The position numbers were made by a program, and so were the translations under genes. A DNA stretch of 64,000 bases. Origin: Paenibacillus alba (GTDB lineage: Bacteria > Bacillota > Bacilli > Paenibacillales > NBRC-103111). The stretch lies in NCBI RefSeq assembly GCF_013204855.1, contig NZ_JABMKZ010000014.1, positions 98,928 through 162,927 of the forward strand, given 5' to 3'. Of this stretch, positions 16,185 through 23,859 are shown one piece after another (positions within the stretch are counted from its first letter, which is position 1; every line of letters starts with the position of its first letter). Below the pieces are notes generated by a model. That model saw only the letters and a list, made by a program, of their open reading frames with translations, was not told the DNA's origin and ran no database searches.

Positions 16185-16292
16185 CTATCTCCGTCCTCTT
16201 TTTCGCCATTTCGTCCAAATCATCATTGCAAAAAAAGTAATAATGACCAAAAATATTAGCAATACCGCCTGCATGACATATTCATAACTCAC
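16185..16292 (-). CDS. Small single-pass membrane protein (35 aa)
   Basis: GTG start seven bases after GAGGGTG. The product has one long hydrophobic helix (residues about 8-26, AVLLIFLVIITFFAMMIW) followed by a basic tail KWRKRGRR, giving an Nout-Cin small membrane protein. The ribosome site of the following HepT-like gene (GGACGGAG) lies within its last codons, so translation of the two is probably coupled. Not assigned to a known family. Confidence 0.65.
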   Translation of the reverse strand: MSYEYVMQAVLLIFLVIITFFAMMIWTKWRKRGRR

Positions 16293-16452
16293 GTTCGTTC
16301 ACCCTCTTGATCTCGCTTGTTTCAATCTTCTATCAGTGTATCGCGGGAGCTATTAAGCGTCAAGCAAGCCAGATCCACTGTGATCTATTGTTGTTTCTCT
16401 CATTTCTTTCATGTTACAGTGAAAAAAGTGAAAAAAGGAGATTTTACAACTT

Positions 16453-17508
16453 ATGTTATCCAGACCCAAGCTACCTGAAATCGACAACGTGCGCGCGTTG
16501 GCTATTATTGCCGTTCTTCTTATTCATGGCACCTCAAACGCGACTCTGCTGCCGCTCGGCACCGCTTCGCAAGCTTTATTTTTCATTTTGAACAAAATTA
16601 GCTTATTCACCGTTCCCTTGTTCATCTGGATTAGCGGTCTCGTCCTATTCTACACCTATTTCGACCGCTGGGAGCCGGGTATGGCAATTGCCTTCTGGAC
16701 CAAGCGCGTGCGAAAAATCTTGATTCCGTATGTAGGCTGGTCATTGTTCTACTACCTGTTCAATCAATTCATGTTTCATGGAGAAATCCATGTTGACCCT
16801 GTTTACTTCATCAAACTTTTGGTATCCGGGAATGCCAGCTATCATCTTTATTATATGATTATTATCGTGCAGTTCTACCTGTTGTTTCCATTGTTGATGA
16901 CGGCCGCAAAACGATTCCCCCGATTCCGCCAAAGCCTGATTCCACTAGGAATTATCCTTCAAGTCTCAGGGTATGGCTTCCATCATTGGGTGCATCCTAT
17001 TCCTGAATACACGTCTTTATTTATCAGCTACTTGGCGTTGTTCGCATGCGGGGCTTTTGTCGGGATTCACTATTCTGCTGCTGTTTCTTGGTCCAATCGT
17101 TATCGAAGCTGGCTTTGGAGCATCGCGCTGATAGCCGGAGCCAGTTATGCCTCAATGCTGCTGCTTCACCAATATAGCCTGATTTCCCTCGAAAATACAT
17201 GGTACGAGCTGGCGCTTCTTGTCTATTGCTTGGCGATCCCGCTTTGCGTCTTGCAATGGGCGCGCAGACTCGTCTTTATGAGCTCGTCGTTAAGCCGCTT
17301 GATGTCATCCTTGGGAGCCGCATCCTTCGGGATCTACCTCTTGCATCCCGCGCTGTTGACCCTCTGGGATCGTCTAGCGCCTGAGCAAGGGAGGTTTCTG
17401 CTCTATGACCTTCACACGATCTGTTCCGTTGTGATCGGGCTGTTTGGTTCTTGGCTGCTCGTTAGGCTGTCTACGAGCATAATCAATAAGAAAAACCTGA
17501 GGCGCTAA
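16453..17508 (+). CDS. Acyltransferase family 3 membrane protein
   Basis: 351 residues with about ten membrane helices. The N-terminus has the family signature: EIDNVRALAIIAVLLIHGTSN with the conserved Arg and the catalytic His, followed by PLFIWISGLVLF and RVRKILIPYVGWSLFYY. Such enzymes O-acylate extracellular glycans or peptidoglycan. GGAGATTTTACAACTT precedes the ATG. The stop lies inside the terminator at 17493-17524. The substrate cannot be told from the sequence. Confidence 0.87.
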   Translation: MLSRPKLPEIDNVRALAIIAVLLIHGTSNATLLPLGTASQALFFILNKISLFTVPLFIWISGLVLFYTYFDRWEPGMAIAFWTKRVRKILIPYVGWSLFYYLFNQFMFHGEIHVDPVYFIKLLVSGNASYHLYYMIIIVQFYLLFPLLMTAAKRFPRFRQSLIPLGIILQVSGYGFHHWVHPIPEYTSLFISYLALFACGAFVGIHYSAAVSWSNRYRSWLWSIALIAGASYASMLLLHQYSLISLENTWYELALLVYCLAIPLCVLQWARRLVFMSSSLSRLMSSLGAASFGIYLLHPALLTLWDRLAPEQGRFLLYDLHTICSVVIGLFGSWLLVRLSTSIINKKNLRR

Positions 17509-17524
17509 CCTCAGGTTCTTCTTA
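17493..17524. terminator. Bidirectional terminator
   Basis: AACCTGAGG and CCTCAGGTT arms around GCGCTAA, then TCTTCTT; shared by the acyltransferase and the convergent TPR gene. Confidence 0.8.
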
Positions 17525-18187
17525 TTGGAACCGCGCCAAAAGCGCCCAACGCCGCTGCTGTCTGCGGCTGTAGCGCGGCAGGCCGCGGTAAATATCCAGT
17601 GCTTCGCGATAGGCACGCTTCGCGTCTTCCGTGCGGCCCAGCTGCTTATAGAGCTGGCCCAGCCTGTAGTAGGCTTCGACTGATGAAGAGTGCAGGTCGC
17701 GGAACTGCTCGATGAAGCTGGCAGCTCTTTCCGGTTCCTTAGGAGCCAGCGCCTCGCCGAGCCGCAAATAAGCTTCGCCAAATTTGACACGCGGGTTGAG
17801 CTTTACGGCTTCAAGCATCAAGCTTTCGCCTTTGCTCAGATCGCCTAACTTTAAATAACACAACCCAATTTCGTAATGCACATCAGCAGAGTCTTCCATG
17901 ATCGTAAGTGTTTGTTCCAAGTAGGGAAGGGCTTCCCGATACTTTTTGCGTTCAAGTAAAATTCGAGCTAATTCAAGCTTCGCAGACGTATTATGCGGAT
18001 TTGCATACAAATCGTTTCGCAATTTGGAAGCACGTCGGCTTAGCTGAAATGGCTTAAATATATTTGGCGTTAGTCCGATAAATCTTCTATCTAACAGATA
18101 TAGAATCACGAGTAGAATAAGAAGTGCGAGAAACGGATTGCCAACAAGACGCCATAACAAACCAAAAGCCAAAAATTTGAGTAACAC
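17522..18187 (-). CDS. Membrane-anchored TPR protein
   Basis: Two short membrane segments at the N-terminus (FLAFGLLWRLVG, LALLILLVILYLL), then TPR-type helical repeats from about residue 65 (KLELARILLERKKYREALPY, VHYEIGLCYLKLGDLSKGE, AYYRLGQLYKQLGRTEDAKR) and a basic Arg-rich tail. Probably a scaffold on the cytoplasmic side of the membrane. GTG at 18187 follows GGGGGG; a longer in-frame start at 18205 precedes that site. A terminator-like hairpin lies just upstream at 18254-18280. Confidence 0.82.
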   Translation of the reverse strand: MLLKFLAFGLLWRLVGNPFLALLILLVILYLLDRRFIGLTPNIFKPFQLSRRASKLRNDLYANPHNTSAKLELARILLERKKYREALPYLEQTLTIMEDSADVHYEIGLCYLKLGDLSKGESLMLEAVKLNPRVKFGEAYLRLGEALAPKEPERAASFIEQFRDLHSSSVEAYYRLGQLYKQLGRTEDAKRAYREALDIYRGLPRYSRRQQRRWALLARFQ

Positions 18188-18253
18188 GGTAATCCCCCCT
18201 TTCAACTTCCTAATACTACCATATTATGAGGACGTTGGTCATCCGATCCATAG

Positions 18254-18280
18254 AAAAAAGCATCGATTTGCCCGATGCTT
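18254..18280 (-). terminator. Terminator-like hairpin upstream of the TPR gene
   Basis: AAGCATCG/CGATGCTT with a 7-base loop and six T on the minus strand, in a place with no obvious upstream gene on that strand. It could be an attenuator for the TPR gene or the end of a short RNA. Confidence 0.45.
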
Positions 18281-18361
18281 CCCTCATAAACTTCGCACAA
18301 CTTACGAATCGCAGCTGCACCCCGCATATGATATAATGAAAAGAAAAAGGGAGTTACCTTC

Positions 18362-18622
18362 ATGAGCGATCCACGCAAAGAGCTTTGGCACAAAAGAAAA
18401 CAGCTGGGCAGATCCAAATATTTAATTCTATTCGGCCTGCTCCCTTGGGGCATCGGACTAACGATAGTGACCAGTATTATTGAAATCATCAGTTTCAGGG
18501 AACTCAATCCAGTGTGGATTCCCATTCGTTTACTCGTCTTTTTCTTTATTGGATTCTTCGTCGCTAATGCTCGGTGGCATGCAATGGAAACCCGTTACGA
18601 ACCCTATGTAAGACGACCCTAA
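18362..18622 (+). CDS. Small two-helix membrane protein (86 aa)
   Basis: Charged N-terminus (SDPRKELWHKRKQLG), two hydrophobic segments (about 20-43 and 52-68) and a short tail MHAMETRYEPY-like ending. A TATAAT box lies near 18332 and GGGAG precedes the ATG. The terminator at 18612-18636 overlaps its end. Family not recognised; unique role cannot be inferred. Confidence 0.75.
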   Translation: MSDPRKELWHKRKQLGRSKYLILFGLLPWGIGLTIVTSIIEIISFRELNPVWIPIRLLVFFFIGFFVANARWHAMETRYEPYVRRP

Positions 18623-18637
18623 AGGGTCGTTTTTTCA
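18612..18637 (+). terminator. Rho-independent terminator
   Basis: ACGACCC TAA GGGTCGT followed by six T; the first arm contains the last codons of the upstream gene. Confidence 0.85.
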
Positions 18638-18641
18638 TTCT

Positions 18642-19028
18642 TTAGTGTAAATAAGTTTGATCCTCTACATCATCTGTATGAAAGAGGGATGCCGTTCGAC
18701 TGAGCTTAAAATGCTCTTCCAAATCTGTACGAATCGAGCCCATGGCTAGGATCTCTTCTTTAAATTCCTCTCGTTCCACCCACTTATTGTGAAATAGCTC
18801 CTCGGATACGTCCTGAAACGCCTCATGCAAATTGTTATCATACCAATCGATTTCATTCGACGCCTCTTTGCGGTACACATGTCTCAGGTCAAAGTCATGA
18901 TCGGCTGTTGCCGCAAACTCAGCAAGCAGCAAACCATCGATACCATCCGCTTTGACCTCAACATCCACACACCGCACATCATTTCGTTCTGTGTAGCGTA
19001 CAATACTGGCTTTTTTTATTTTACTCAT
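18642..19028 (-). CDS. Hypothetical acidic soluble protein (128 aa)
   Basis: No signal peptide or membrane helix. Acidic overall, with a beta-strand-rich first half (ASIVRYTERNDVRCVDVEVK) and a helical second half rich in Glu and Phe. GAGGGTAAGGAAG precedes the ATG. It lies between the small membrane protein (convergent) and the SgrR-like gene (same strand, 60 bases upstream). I do not recognise it. Confidence 0.7.
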   Translation of the reverse strand: MSKIKKASIVRYTERNDVRCVDVEVKADGIDGLLLAEFAATADHDFDLRHVYRKEASNEIDWYDNNLHEAFQDVSEELFHNKWVEREEFKEEILAMGSIRTDLEEHFKLSRTASLFHTDDVEDQTYLH

Positions 19029-19088
19029 CTTCCTTACCCTCCAAATGATTTTTTCATAAAGAGAGTATTTCCCGTTTTGCAGCTTTTA

Positions 19089-20909
19089 TCAACCGCTGGG
19101 GGCGAACCATATTTTCCGAAAATCAACCCAACCCAGGTCGTTTATACTCACGCCTTTAATCGAATCATGATAAGTCGTTTGCAAGGAGCGATGGAGAACA
19201 AATAGGAAGGACTTCTCTTCCTGCAGAACCTCAACTAGCTGATGCAGCTGACAAATACGCTCCTCCCTGCTGGAATTCAGAAGAATTTTATCAATCTCCT
19301 GATCGACCCAAGCCATGCGTTCTTCGCTCAAATGGGCACGGACATAGCTATTGCTTTGCTTCAGCGTTTGAATAATATGAAGGTCATACTCACTTTCCAT
19401 ACAAATGTGATAGAAAATCAGATCAGCTTCCATGATCGTATCGAGCTTCATCATCTCCGATTTCTCACGAGTCGTCAGATGAATGTGAATGCCTGCTTTG
19501 GCACACTGCTGGCATATCCAAATCGCATCTTCATTATTGTTGCTATAGATGAACATCTCTAGAGCTTCACCGCGATATCCTATCTCATCAAGCAATCGTT
19601 TCGCTTCTTCCACATCTGTCCGATAAGGAGCAGCCGATCCAATCAAGGTAGGCAAAAAACTGCTCGCAGGCGCCTCTCTGAAGCCGCCGAGCTCTTCAAT
19701 CATCCTCTCGCGATCTAGGATAAGATCAATCGCTTGTCGAAAGGACGGATGCTGCTGCGGGCCATCTTTACTCTGATTGAACGTGAGGAGACTGCACCCT
19801 AGAATAGACTGCTCAATCTGGTGCCATTCCGAATCCTTCCCAACTGCTCCCACGGGTTTACGGGAATTCGTATGGTCACAAAGCACCTGCACCGTGTCCC
19901 AGCTTGGACCCGCCTCGGCCAAATCGTGAGGCAAAAGCCAAATTTCCACTTGATCCAAATGAGGCCTTACGCCAAAATAGCTGTCAAATGCACGCAGCTT
20001 ACAAATATAATCGTCATTGCGTTCCAGCCGGAAAGGCCCTGTTCCAATCGGCATTCTTCCGAAAATCTCCTCATTATCGCGGCAAATTTCCTCAGGCAAA
20101 ATCGCTAAAGATGAATGTGATAATTGCTGCAAAAAGAGAACATTCGGCTGCTTCAGCTCAATCGCTATCGCACTCCGATTAAGCACAGTCATATTCTCGA
20201 TGCTTTCCGTCATCCAGCCTTGGCTTGCAGCCGCACCCAGTTCCTTGATCCGGGATATGGAATAATAGACATCAGATGCCGTCATTTCTCGGCCATGATG
20301 GAACAGTACGCCTTTTCGCAAATAAAAGGTGTAATGCAAACCGTCTTCACTAACTTCCCAGTAGTGTGCCAAATGTGGCTCAATCGCCTGCGTCTGCGGA
20401 TTATTCAGAACCAGCGTATCAAAAATCTGATTCATAAGATGGCTGTCAAAAGCAAAAAACGAATAGGCCGGATCCAAAGAGACCAGCCATTTGTACACAG
20501 GAAAACGCAGCGTGTCCTTATAACGCTCCTCGTGCTCAACCGCGCGATAACCAAAAAAACTGAATAGCCAATCGATGAAAGAGTCCTGCAACGCCTCTCC
20601 CCTGCCCAATTGGTGTATCAGCTCAATCGTCCCTTTATAATCTCCCTGACTCGCTAGAGCCATAGCCTGTTTCGAAATCATATCCTCAGCAGAAACCAGA
20701 AACGTCAGCTCTGAAACGTTGCCTCTACCTCTTCCGGGCTTCCAGGAAATCCAATCCTGATCACTCATTTTTCTCAGCAAAAGCTTCACATTCCGCGTTG
20801 AACAATACAACCGATCCGCTAATTCATCTAACGTAATAGGCTGCGGCACCTGTTCAACCCCATGCTCAAAACCTGCCCGAAGCTCTAAGAAATGGCTCAA
20901 CAGCTGCAT
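19089..20909 (-). CDS. SgrR-like transcriptional regulator with solute-binding domain
   Basis: 606 residues. The first ~110 form a winged helix of the SgrR_N type (ITLDELADRLYCSTRNVKLLL, then WKPGRGRGN). The remainder is a family-5 extracellular solute-binding fold kept in the cytoplasm (DTLVLNN, HLAHYWEVSEDGLHYTFYLRKGVLFH, ASDVYYSISR, GTGPFRL). In E. coli SgrR senses sugar-phosphate stress; the ligand here is unknown. ATG 20909 follows AGGAGTTGGATT; the in-frame extension to 20942 lacks a site. Divergent from a 50-residue protein gene, an arrangement recalling sgrR-sgrS/T. Confidence 0.87.
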   Translation of the reverse strand: MQLLSHFLELRAGFEHGVEQVPQPITLDELADRLYCSTRNVKLLLRKMSDQDWISWKPGRGRGNVSELTFLVSAEDMISKQAMALASQGDYKGTIELIHQLGRGEALQDSFIDWLFSFFGYRAVEHEERYKDTLRFPVYKWLVSLDPAYSFFAFDSHLMNQIFDTLVLNNPQTQAIEPHLAHYWEVSEDGLHYTFYLRKGVLFHHGREMTASDVYYSISRIKELGAAASQGWMTESIENMTVLNRSAIAIELKQPNVLFLQQLSHSSLAILPEEICRDNEEIFGRMPIGTGPFRLERNDDYICKLRAFDSYFGVRPHLDQVEIWLLPHDLAEAGPSWDTVQVLCDHTNSRKPVGAVGKDSEWHQIEQSILGCSLLTFNQSKDGPQQHPSFRQAIDLILDRERMIEELGGFREAPASSFLPTLIGSAAPYRTDVEEAKRLLDEIGYRGEALEMFIYSNNNEDAIWICQQCAKAGIHIHLTTREKSEMMKLDTIMEADLIFYHICMESEYDLHIIQTLKQSNSYVRAHLSEERMAWVDQEIDKILLNSSREERICQLHQLVEVLQEEKSFLFVLHRSLQTTYHDSIKGVSINDLGWVDFRKIWFAPSG

Positions 20910-21020
20910 AATCCAACTCCTATCCGTAAAAGGGGAAATCATTAAAGTGAATTATACACTTTTTGTTCCCCTTATTCTAGATGTAAACTTAACCTAACAG
21001 GAAAAGAAAGGGAGGTGTTC

Positions 21021-21173
21021 ATGATGCAACCAACAGACTTATATGTATCTGAAAAATTAATGCAATGGCAGCAGCAGGATTTGGAAGCTGAAGCTCGCGA
21101 GCTTTGGAAGTTTAAATCCATCAAGAAAAGAAAAGTGTACATGCTGCTAACTAGCTTATTCTTCTTCGTTTAA
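21021..21173 (+). CDS. Small protein divergent from SgrR-like regulator (50 aa)
   Basis: Starts at tandem ATGs (21021, 21024) behind a very strong GGGAGGTG. The product is soluble and helical in the middle (KLMQWQQQDLEAEARELW), then basic (KFKSIKKRKVY), with a hydrophobic end (MLLTSLFFFV). Its last 23 bases overlap the 3' end of the convergent vanZ-like gene. Placement beside an SgrR-type regulator is like SgrT, but the sequence is not SgrT. Confidence 0.65.
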   Translation: MMQPTDLYVSEKLMQWQQQDLEAEARELWKFKSIKKRKVYMLLTSLFFFV

Positions 21174-21672
21174 TCCACTTGCGGATCCCGACAACAGCGA
21201 GGATTACGAGAACAGCGAGAACAACGCCAATGGAATCAATCGCAACATCAATCGCATGACCCGTTCGACCATTGACAAAAGTTTGATGCCATTCATCGGA
21301 TGCCGCATAGAGCACCGAAATGATTGAGGAGGTGAGCAGTGCGATGACGACTTTAACAGGCTTCGCCAAGAGCGCTAAGGACCAGAGCAGGGCTAGGATA
21401 GCGAATTCGCTAACATGCCCTGCTTTTCTTATGAAGAACTCAATTATACCAATGGGGTCCTCCCATGAAACCAATTGATGATCATACGTAAATTTCAAGC
21501 GCGGTACACTCATTTTCAACTGGTCCGCAGTGAGCTTGGATTCTAAAAGAGGACGCAAGCTTTGCTGCTGATACGTTTCCGCCGACTTAAAAAAAATAAA
21601 CGCCATCCAAAGGACGGCTGCAGCTAGAAAAACATAAAAATATCTGTGTGAAGCTGCACGCTGCATATCCAT
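21151..21672 (-). CDS. VanZ family membrane protein
   Basis: About four membrane helices with the VanZ pattern: RKAGHVSEFAILALLW, then a helix, then DEWHQTFVNGRTGHAIDVAIDSIG. VanZ-like proteins are of poorly known function; the prototype raises teicoplanin resistance. AAGGGGATAAA precedes the ATG. It follows the 95-residue membrane protein gene after 9 bases, so the two are co-transcribed. Its end overlaps the 50-residue gene on the other strand. Confidence 0.88.
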   Translation of the reverse strand: MDMQRAASHRYFYVFLAAAVLWMAFIFFKSAETYQQQSLRPLLESKLTADQLKMSVPRLKFTYDHQLVSWEDPIGIIEFFIRKAGHVSEFAILALLWSLALLAKPVKVVIALLTSSIISVLYAASDEWHQTFVNGRTGHAIDVAIDSIGVVLAVLVILAVVGIRKWIKRRRIS

Positions 21673-21681
21673 TTTATCCCC

Positions 21682-21969
21682 TTATGGATTCAATTTCTTA
21701 CGAATGCTGAACAAAGCAAAAAATTCGATCACCATCAGATTTACCGCTGAAACTCCATAAAAAGCAATCCCAAACATCATATAGAAGGTATCCGAAGTCA
21801 CTGATTTCCACCAGAGTGCCGCAGCAAGCGTTAAAACAATATTTAAAGCTGTTGTTATCCAGAATGAGAATCCTAAGCGATTCGTTTTCCGCATGAGCCA
21901 CACGCCAATCACAAACGGGATTACAAAAGCAATACCCAAGAAAGTCCAATACAACACTGCGTTCGACAC
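21682..21969 (-). CDS. Small three-helix membrane protein (95 aa)
   Basis: Three hydrophobic segments (about 7-25, 34-55, 64-87) and a basic C-terminus SIRKKLNP. GTG start after AGGAGTGACGGAAC. Upstream partner of the VanZ-like gene in a two-gene operon. Not assigned to a family. Confidence 0.75.
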   Translation of the reverse strand: MSNAVLYWTFLGIAFVIPFVIGVWLMRKTNRLGFSFWITTALNIVLTLAAALWWKSVTSDTFYMMFGIAFYGVSAVNLMVIEFFALFSIRKKLNP

Positions 21970-22117
21970 GTTCCGTCACTCCTACACGATCAACTAGTTT
22001 ATTTTCCTAGCGTAGCATGAACATGCGGCTGAAAACAACGTTTACCGCTGTTTGCAACAGAAACGTCAAATGACTAAGGCCAGAAAAATAGGAATAATAA
22101 TTTTCTGCATCAAGGGC

Positions 22118-22146
22118 TTGCCTGAGGCAACTAATTCATGTATAAT
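22118..22146 (+). promoter_or_regulatory. Promoter of tRNA-Ala
   Basis: TTGCCT at 22118-22123 and a perfect TATAAT at 22141-22146, separated by 17 bases, 33 bases before the tRNA. Confidence 0.8.
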
Positions 22147-22179
22147 ACGAAAAGTCGACATTATTAATAACGTCATCGC

Positions 22180-22252
22180 GGGGCCTTAGCTCAGCTGGGA
22201 GAGCGCATCGCTGGCAGCGATGAGGTCAGGGGTTCGATCCCCCTAGGCTCCA
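22180..22252 (+). tRNA. tRNA-Ala (anticodon GGC)
   Basis: A complete cloverleaf of 73 nt. The acceptor stem GGGGCCT pairs with AGGCTCC (one G-U) and the discriminator is A. The D-arm contains AGCTCAGCTGGGAGAGC. The anticodon stem is CATCG/CGATG with loop CTGGCAG, so the anticodon is GGC (Ala, GCC codons). The T-arm reads AGGGG TTCGATC CCCCT. CCA is not encoded. It is immediately followed by the tandem repeats that copy its 3' end. Confidence 0.95.
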
Positions 22253-23130
22253 TATGTGAAAGAAGCATCACAACCTATTGGTTGTGGTGCTTCTTTCATT
22301 TGGAGCCATGGGGAGAGAACCCCGGTGGGTTCGCCCGCGCGGACGGAGCGGATGAATAGGCTTCGAAGAATAACTTCACGTGCAGGAGCACGGCGTCTGA
22401 ATCTTCCGCTAAGGTTGTCTTCGTCGATTTTGCTTCGTTAGCCATTTAAATCGAGATTCATACATCCCCCTAGGCTCCATACTAGAAAAACCTCAATCCA
22501 TTTGGATTGAGGTTTTTTGTATGGATCATGGGGGTGAGAACCCCGGTGGGTTCGCCCGCGCGGACGGAGCGGATGAATAATCTTCGTAGAATATACTTCA
22601 CGTGTAGGAGCACGGCGTCTGAATCTTCCGCTAGGCTTGTCTGCGTCGACTTTGCTTCGTTAGCCATTTAAATCGAGATTCATATATCCCCCTAGGCTCC
22701 ATACTAGAAAAACCTCAATCCATTTGGATTGAGGTTTTTTGTATGGATCATGGGGGTGAGAACCCCGGTGGGTTCGCCCGCGCGGACGGAGCGGATGAGT
22801 ATTCTTCGTAGAATATACTTCACGTGCAGGAGCACGGCGTCTGAATCTTCCGCTAGGCTTGTCTGCGTCGATTTTGCTTCGTTAGCCATTTAAATCGAGA
22901 TTCATACATCCCCCATGGCTCCATATGTAAAAGAAGCATCACAACCTATTGGTTGTGGTGCTTCTTTCATTTGGAGCCATGGGGAGAGAACCCCGGTGGG
23001 TTCGCCCGCGCGGACGGAACGGATGAATAATCTTCGTAGAATATACTTCACGTGTAGGAGCACGGCGTCTGAATCTTCCGCTAATCAGGATTCGTACATC
23101 CCTTAAGCTCCATAAATGCACCTAGGCTCC
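22253..23130 (+). repeat. Tandem array of tRNA-Ala-tailed ~222-bp units
   Basis: Four units follow the tRNA: 22253-22479 (227 bp), 22480-22701 (222), 22702-22923 (222) and 22924-23112 (189, with an internal deletion). Each starts with an intrinsic terminator, then a shared core containing GGTGGGTTCGCCCGCGCGGA and ACGGCGTCTGAATCTTCCGC, and ends with a copy of the tRNA 3' end (CCCCTAGGCTCCA, decayed in units 3 and 4). Units 1 and 4 share one terminator type (GCATCACAACC/GGTTGTGGTGC), units 2 and 3 another (AACCTCAATCC/GGATTGAGGTT). A further CCTAGGCTCC lies at 23121. No convincing coding sequence; two matching 61-codon minus frames are a by-product of the repeats. Confidence 0.9.
22266..22302 (+). 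terminator. tRNA-Ala terminator (unit 1)
   Basis: GAAGCATCACAACC TATT GGTTGTGGTGCTTC with T-rich end, 13 bases past the tRNA. The same hairpin closes unit 4's start at 22931-22970. Confidence 0.8.
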
Positions 23131-23174
23131 TTCTTGACGCACTGAGAAAATAAATAAAATTTGGCTCAACAACC

Positions 23175-23210
23175 TTGAGCACATATCGTTATTTTGATAA
23201 AATAACGATA
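23175..23210 (+). promoter_or_regulatory. Promoter and palindromic operator of the toxin-antitoxin operon
   Basis: TTGAGC at 23175-23180 and TAAAAT at 23198-23203 are 17 bases apart. A perfect palindrome with 12-base arms TATCGTTATTTT/AAAATAACGATA and a GAT centre spans 23184-23210, covering the -10 box. It is the natural autoregulatory site for a Phd-type antitoxin. Confidence 0.8.
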
Positions 23211-23232
23211 TACTGACAGAAGGAGAATTAAT

Positions 23233-23496
23233 ATGCCAAATATTCGCCCCAGTTCAGATCTAAGAAATCATTACAACGAGATATCTGAGTTTTGCCATAA
23301 ATATGATGAGCCTGTCTACATTACAAAGAATGGTCAAGGCGATTTAGCTGTAATGAGTATTGAAACATACGAAAAAATAGTGGGAAAGTTCGAACTGTAT
23401 AAGCTACTGGATGAAGGTATGGATGAATTGAAAAAGCAGAAGGTACGACCTTTTCAGAAGGCACTTGCAGACATCGAGAAGGGAATTTCTGAGTGA
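23233..23496 (+). CDS. Phd/YefM-type antitoxin
   Basis: 87 residues. The N-terminal half has the Phd/YefM fold (MPNIRPSSDLRNHYNEI, EPVYITKNGQGDLAVMSIETYE), which binds DNA as a dimer; the C-terminal half is a charged helical tail that would wrap the toxin. AGGAGAATTAAT precedes the ATG. Its stop overlaps the toxin start by 4 bases, so the two are translated together. It lies just after the tRNA-Ala repeats, a common position for acquired modules. Confidence 0.92.
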   Translation: MPNIRPSSDLRNHYNEISEFCHKYDEPVYITKNGQGDLAVMSIETYEKIVGKFELYKLLDEGMDELKKQKVRPFQKALADIEKGISE

Positions 23497-23810
23497 GCCG
23501 AAAATATCATTTAGTAATCACTGAGCTGGCAGAAGCCGATTTGCGAAAAATCGCCGACTATATCGCAAACGAATTATTGGAACCGACGACAGCGCGAAAA
23601 ATGATTACCCGAATCGCTGAGGCCATTTTTCAATTGGAGCAAATGCCTTTTAGAAACGGTTTAGTTCGCGATGAACGATTGGCAGCGAATGGCATTCGAC
23701 ATATACTCGTTGACTCGTACATCGTGTTCTATGTCATCTCAGAAAAAGAAGAAACCGTTACAATCGTTCGGATTCTTTACGGAAAGAGGCAATGGAGCAG
23801 TTTGCTCTAA
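23493..23810 (+). CDS. RelE/ParE-type toxin
   Basis: 105 residues of the RelE/ParE superfamily: LVITELAEADLRKIADYIANEL, then LEQMPFRNG, and the beta-sheet end RHILVDSYIVFYVI...VTIVRILYGKRQW. The last motif (Arg-Ile-Leu-Tyr-Gly-Lys-Arg) is typical of this family. GTG start inside the antitoxin stop (GTGA). Predicted to cut ribosome-bound mRNA or poison gyrase; which of the two cannot be told. Confidence 0.9.
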   Translation: MSRKYHLVITELAEADLRKIADYIANELLEPTTARKMITRIAEAIFQLEQMPFRNGLVRDERLAANGIRHILVDSYIVFYVISEKEETVTIVRILYGKRQWSSLL

Positions 23811-23859
23811 ATACTTTTTGGTAGTGAAACCGACTCACTCGGGAGAGCGCCATAATGAA

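Noticed and set aside
22482..22889. Two near-identical 61-codon minus-strand frames in the tRNA-tailed repeats
   Set aside because: They are open only because the 222-bp units are duplicated; they read through the terminator and the tRNA-end copy and have no ribosome site.
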